Assembly (NCBI RefSeq): GCF_003173055.1
Contig: NZ_QGLF01000004.1
Span: 186,001 to 250,000 of the forward strand
Direction of reading: 5' to 3'
DNA length: 64,000 nucleotides
From: Zavarzinia compransoris
GTDB taxonomy: Bacteria > Pseudomonadota > Alphaproteobacteria > Zavarziniales > Zavarziniaceae
Part shown: positions 61,908 through 64,000 of the stretch, one piece after another
Layout of the letters: each line of letters starts with the position of its first letter
Numbering within the stretch: the stretch's first letter is position 1
The notes under the pieces: generated by a model
The model's input: only the letters and a program-made list of their open reading frames with translations
What the model was told of the DNA's origin: nothing
Database searches by the model: none
Made by a program: the position numbers and the translations under genes

Positions 61908-62644
61908 GGCCGGAACCCCTCGAAGATGATGTTGTCGGCGTGCTGGGCGGCGCGCTTGCGGTCGGCGGGGCTGCGCACGGTCCAGGTCAGGGCGGGCAGG
62001 CCGGCGGCGCGGGCCCGGGCGACGGCGCGGTGGGGCAGGGCGCGGATGTCGTAGGCGACGAAATGCGGCCGGGTCAGGCGGTTGAACAGCATGTGGGTCA
62101 GGAACCATTTCTGCCATTGGGGCAGCGGCTCCTCGTCGTCCATGCGGTAATCCATCGAGATCTGGCCGCGCAGCACCTGGGGCCGGTGGCGCCGGAACCA
62201 GCCGACGCAGCGGGGATCGAAGGACTGGATGGCGAAACGCCCGCGGTAGTGGTCGAGCAGGGCGGCGGTCGCGGCTTCCAGCGGGCCGGACTGGCCGCGC
62301 GCCGCCTTCACCTCGATCAGCAGCGGCACCCGGCCGCCCACGAGCTTCAGCACGTCGGCCAGGGTCGGGATGGTCTCGCCGGTGCCGGCCAGTTGCAGGC
62401 CGCGCAGGTCGCCGGAACGCCAGCTGTCCACCCGGCCGCGTTCCGGGGTCATGCGGTCCAGGGTGTCGTCGTGGAACACCATGGGCACGCCGTCGGCGGC
62501 GACCTGGATGTCCATCTCCATGGCATAGCCGGCGTCGGCGGCGGCGGCAAAGGCGGCACGGCTGTTCTCGGGCACGCCCGCCGCCTTGTCGTGCAGGCCG
62601 CGGTGGGCGACGGGAAGCGAATGCAGCCAGTCGGCGGAGGTCAT
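61904..62644 (-). CDS. Glycerophosphodiester phosphodiesterase (UgpQ-like)
   Basis: 246 residues from the ATG at 62644. GDPD motifs are AHRGLHDKAAGVPENSRAAF (His and Glu), MEMDIQVAADGVPMVFHDDT with the catalytic His, LLIEVKAARG and a late FAIQSFDP. No signal peptide, so it should be cytoplasmic like UgpQ and hydrolyse glycerophosphodiesters from lipid turnover to glycerol 3-phosphate and an alcohol. The start overlaps the stop of the small membrane gene (ATGA at 62641-62644). Confidence 0.94.
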   Translation of the reverse strand: MTSADWLHSLPVAHRGLHDKAAGVPENSRAAFAAAADAGYAMEMDIQVAADGVPMVFHDDTLDRMTPERGRVDSWRSGDLRGLQLAGTGETIPTLADVLKLVGGRVPLLIEVKAARGQSGPLEAATAALLDHYRGRFAIQSFDPRCVGWFRRHRPQVLRGQISMDYRMDDEEPLPQWQKWFLTHMLFNRLTRPHFVAYDIRALPHRAVARARAAGLPALTWTVRSPADRKRAAQHADNIIFEGFRP

Positions 62645-62940
62645 GGGGCGATCTCGTCTTCCTCGGCAAGGACGGAGCCTTGCGCATAGCGATAGAGGTA
62701 ATAGGCGATGGCGCCCGCCTGCACCGGCAGGCCCAGGATCGTCGGGCTGAGCAGCAGCCCGGCGAGGAAGGCAAGGCCCGCAGCCGCCACCGTCCGCCGG
62801 ATCAGGGCGCGGTGGCGGTCGCCGGCCTCCAGCCGGCCGGCCAGCCGGAACGAGACCAGGGCGCCGAGGCCGAAGGTCGCGATCGCCGCCAGCATCCAGC
62901 GATAGGCGGCGAGACGGGGCGCGGCGCCCCTCGGCCACAT
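62641..62940 (-). CDS. Small hypothetical membrane protein
   Basis: 99 residues with about three hydrophobic helices (WMLAAIATFGLGALVSFRLA, TVAAAGLAFLAGLLLSPTIL and LPVQAGAIAYYLYRYA). No family recognised. Fully embedded in the operon: its start shares one base with the RidA stop and its stop overlaps the GDPD start. It may be a membrane partner for the GDPD or have no direct link. Confidence 0.65.
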   Translation of the reverse strand: MWPRGAAPRLAAYRWMLAAIATFGLGALVSFRLAGRLEAGDRHRALIRRTVAAAGLAFLAGLLLSPTILGLPVQAGAIAYYLYRYAQGSVLAEEDEIAP

Positions 62941-63404
62941 CAGGCGATCTCGAAGATCGCCTCGACCTCGACCGCGGCGCCGAGCGGCAGGGCATTGGTC
63001 CCGACCGCCGAGCGGGCGTGCCGCCCGGCATCGCCGAAGACCTCGACGAAAAGGTCGGAGGCGCCGTTCACCACCTTCGGCTGGTCGGCGAAATCGGCGG
63101 TGCAGGCGACGAAGGCGACCAGTTTCACCACCCGGCGGATCCGCGTCAGGTCGCCGTCCAGGGCCAGTTTCGCCTGGGCGATCAGGTTGATGGCGGACAG
63201 GCGGGCGGCGGCGGCACCGGCCGCCACCTCCACCGTCTCGCCCAGGCGGCCCTTGACCAGACCGTCCGCCCCGATCGGCAATTGCCCGGAAATGAACAGA
63301 AGATCGCCGGTGACGACGAAGGGCACGTAATTGGCCACCGGCGCGGCCGGCACCGGCAGGGTGATGCCGAGGGCGGCCAGTTTCGCTTCGATCGGATTGC
63401 TCAT
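62940..63404 (-). CDS. RidA-family protein (YjgF/TdcF type)
   Basis: 154 residues from the ATG at 63404. The pattern YVPFVVTGDLLFISGQLPIG, AAARLSAINLIAQAKLALDG, VNGASDLFVEVFGDAGRHAR and SAVGTNALPLGAAVEVEAIF marks the larger RidA subfamily of ~150 residues. It contains the conserved Arg in RHARSAVG that binds the carboxylate of enamine/imine substrates. RidA proteins hydrolyse reactive 2-aminoacrylate-type intermediates. It lies 25 bases after the agmatine deiminase gene. Confidence 0.93.
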   Translation of the reverse strand: MSNPIEAKLAALGITLPVPAAPVANYVPFVVTGDLLFISGQLPIGADGLVKGRLGETVEVAAGAAAARLSAINLIAQAKLALDGDLTRIRRVVKLVAFVACTADFADQPKVVNGASDLFVEVFGDAGRHARSAVGTNALPLGAAVEVEAIFEIA

Positions 63405-63429
63405 CTCGTTGGTCCTTGGAATCTCGATA

Positions 63430-64000
63430 TCAGGCCGGGCGGCCGATCGGCTGCTGCTGGGTGATGCAATGGATATTGCCGCCGCCGAGCAGGATCTCGC
63501 GCCCGGGCACGGCGATGACCCGGCGGTCCGGGAACAGGCGGGCGACGATCTCGCGCGCCTCGTCGTCGGTGCGGGGGTCGAGCAGGGGCATGACCACGAT
63601 GCCGTTGCCGATATAGAAATTGACATAGGACCCGGCCAGCCGGTGGCCGGCGCCGCGCACCAGGGCGCCGTCATCGTCGAGACCGCCGAAATCGAGGCCG
63701 GCGGCCTCGTCCGCGCTGGCGAACAGGGGGCCGGGCGAGGGCAGTTTCACCACCTCGAACGGGCGGCCGCGGGCATCCTTCGCCGTGCTCAGGCGCTCGA
63801 AGGCATCCTTCGAGATCGCGTGCTGCGGGTCGGCCGTATCGTCGGTCCAGGTCAGGGCGATCACGCCCGGCTTCACGAAACAGGCGAGATTGTCGATATG
63901 GCCGTCGGTCTCGTCCTGATGGACGCCGGGGCCGAGCCAGACCACGGTCTCGACGTTCAGGTAATCCTTCAGATATCCCTCGATCTCGCCGCGCGACAGG
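63430..64000 (-). CDS. aguA: Agmatine deiminase, 5' part beyond window
   Basis: Partial: the frame runs through the window's right end, so only the C-terminal ~189 codons are seen (the family has ~350-370). Visible motifs are VWLGPGVHQDETDGHIDNLA with the catalytic Glu/Asp/His region, YVNFYIGNGIVVMPLLDP and the nucleophile Cys in GGGNIHCITQQQP. The enzyme converts agmatine to N-carbamoylputrescine and ammonia, in polyamine synthesis from arginine. It is the first visible gene of a tight five-gene run. No N-carbamoylputrescine amidase (AguB) gene is in view; it may lie beyond the edge. Confidence 0.93.
   Translation of the reverse strand, partial: LSRGEIEGYLKDYLNVETVVWLGPGVHQDETDGHIDNLACFVKPGVIALTWTDDTADPQHAISKDAFERLSTAKDARGRPFEVVKLPSPGPLFASADEAAGLDFGGLDDDGALVRGAGHRLAGSYVNFYIGNGIVVMPLLDPRTDDEAREIVARLFPDRRVIAVPGREILLGGGNIHCITQQQPIGRPA

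Overview
The window is very GC-rich, densely coded, single-replicon-type DNA from what looks like an alphaproteobacterium, most likely in or near the Rhodospirillales (inference). The pointers are: an NDUFS4-like (ETC complex I) accessory subunit; the aerobic cobaltochelatase pair CobS/CobT; the run SUV3-like helicase - S4 protein - 7Fe ferredoxin - CarD; class II DAHP synthase; BolA next to a DnaJ-domain protein; and a ribbon-helix-helix protein of the alphaproteobacterial type. No rRNA, CRISPR array, transposase, integrase or plasmid origin is visible. There is one tRNA, tRNA-Arg(TCT).

Layout. 1-8000 (+): the 3' part of glpK, then a tightly packed run with outer-membrane lipid A deacylase (LpxR-like), patatin phospholipase, a membrane alpha/beta hydrolase, cytochrome P450, a ceramide-glucosyltransferase-like GT2 and a GST; this reads as an envelope-lipid remodelling cluster. 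8007-12730 (-): a TPP enzyme, an M20 amidohydrolase and a HAL-family ammonia-lyase, a catabolic operon of unknown substrate. 12824-14540: a secreted SNase-like nuclease and a metallophosphoesterase-fold protein that has lost nearly all its metal ligands. 14614-14706: a long intergenic palindrome. 14787-20166 (-): CarD, FdxA, a TerB-like protein, an S4 protein and an RNA helicase with a minisatellite-bearing tail.

20371-22199 (-): a lower-GC two-gene island coding DUF262 and FRG-domain proteins with overlapping start and stop, flanked by about 200 and 440 bases of non-coding DNA. This is the best candidate here for an undescribed system, probably defence-like. 22638-24883 (-): GNAT, a siderophore-interacting flavoprotein with a small upstream ORF, and DUF983. 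24909-34128 (-): RNase R, TopA, DprA, a BASS-type transporter, and the glutathione-dependent formaldehyde pair FghA/AdhC. 34334-37101 (+): class II DAHP synthase, a small unknown protein and uracil phosphoribosyltransferase. 37116-41713 (-): a phytase-like esterase, CobT, CobS and a DnaJ-domain protein; bolA and a ribbon-helix-helix gene follow on the other strand.

42415-48652: a polyamine-type ABC transporter (potD-A-B-C order on the minus strand) with an oddly extended PotC, and a divergent MocR-type regulator. The intergenic region carries a direct repeat spaced by 20 bases. 48740-52389: an old yellow enzyme, RmuC, an NDUFS4-like subunit, tRNA-Arg and DUF29. 52421-55006 (-): a taurine/nitrate-type ABC importer. 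55303-56966 (+): a DUF2235 (Tle1-like) lipase followed by a lipoprotein. 56902-64000 (-): one long co-directional run with HMG-CoA lyase, a FemAB/GNAT-like protein, an MFS exporter and its TetR regulator, an SDR, a glycerophosphodiesterase, a small membrane protein, RidA and a partial agmatine deiminase.

Functional links: glycerol kinase and the glycerophosphodiesterase both feed glycerol-3-phosphate metabolism. Agmatine deiminase and the Pot transporter both concern polyamines. Formaldehyde detoxification is complete (AdhC plus FghA). CobN, the third cobaltochelatase subunit, is not in the window.
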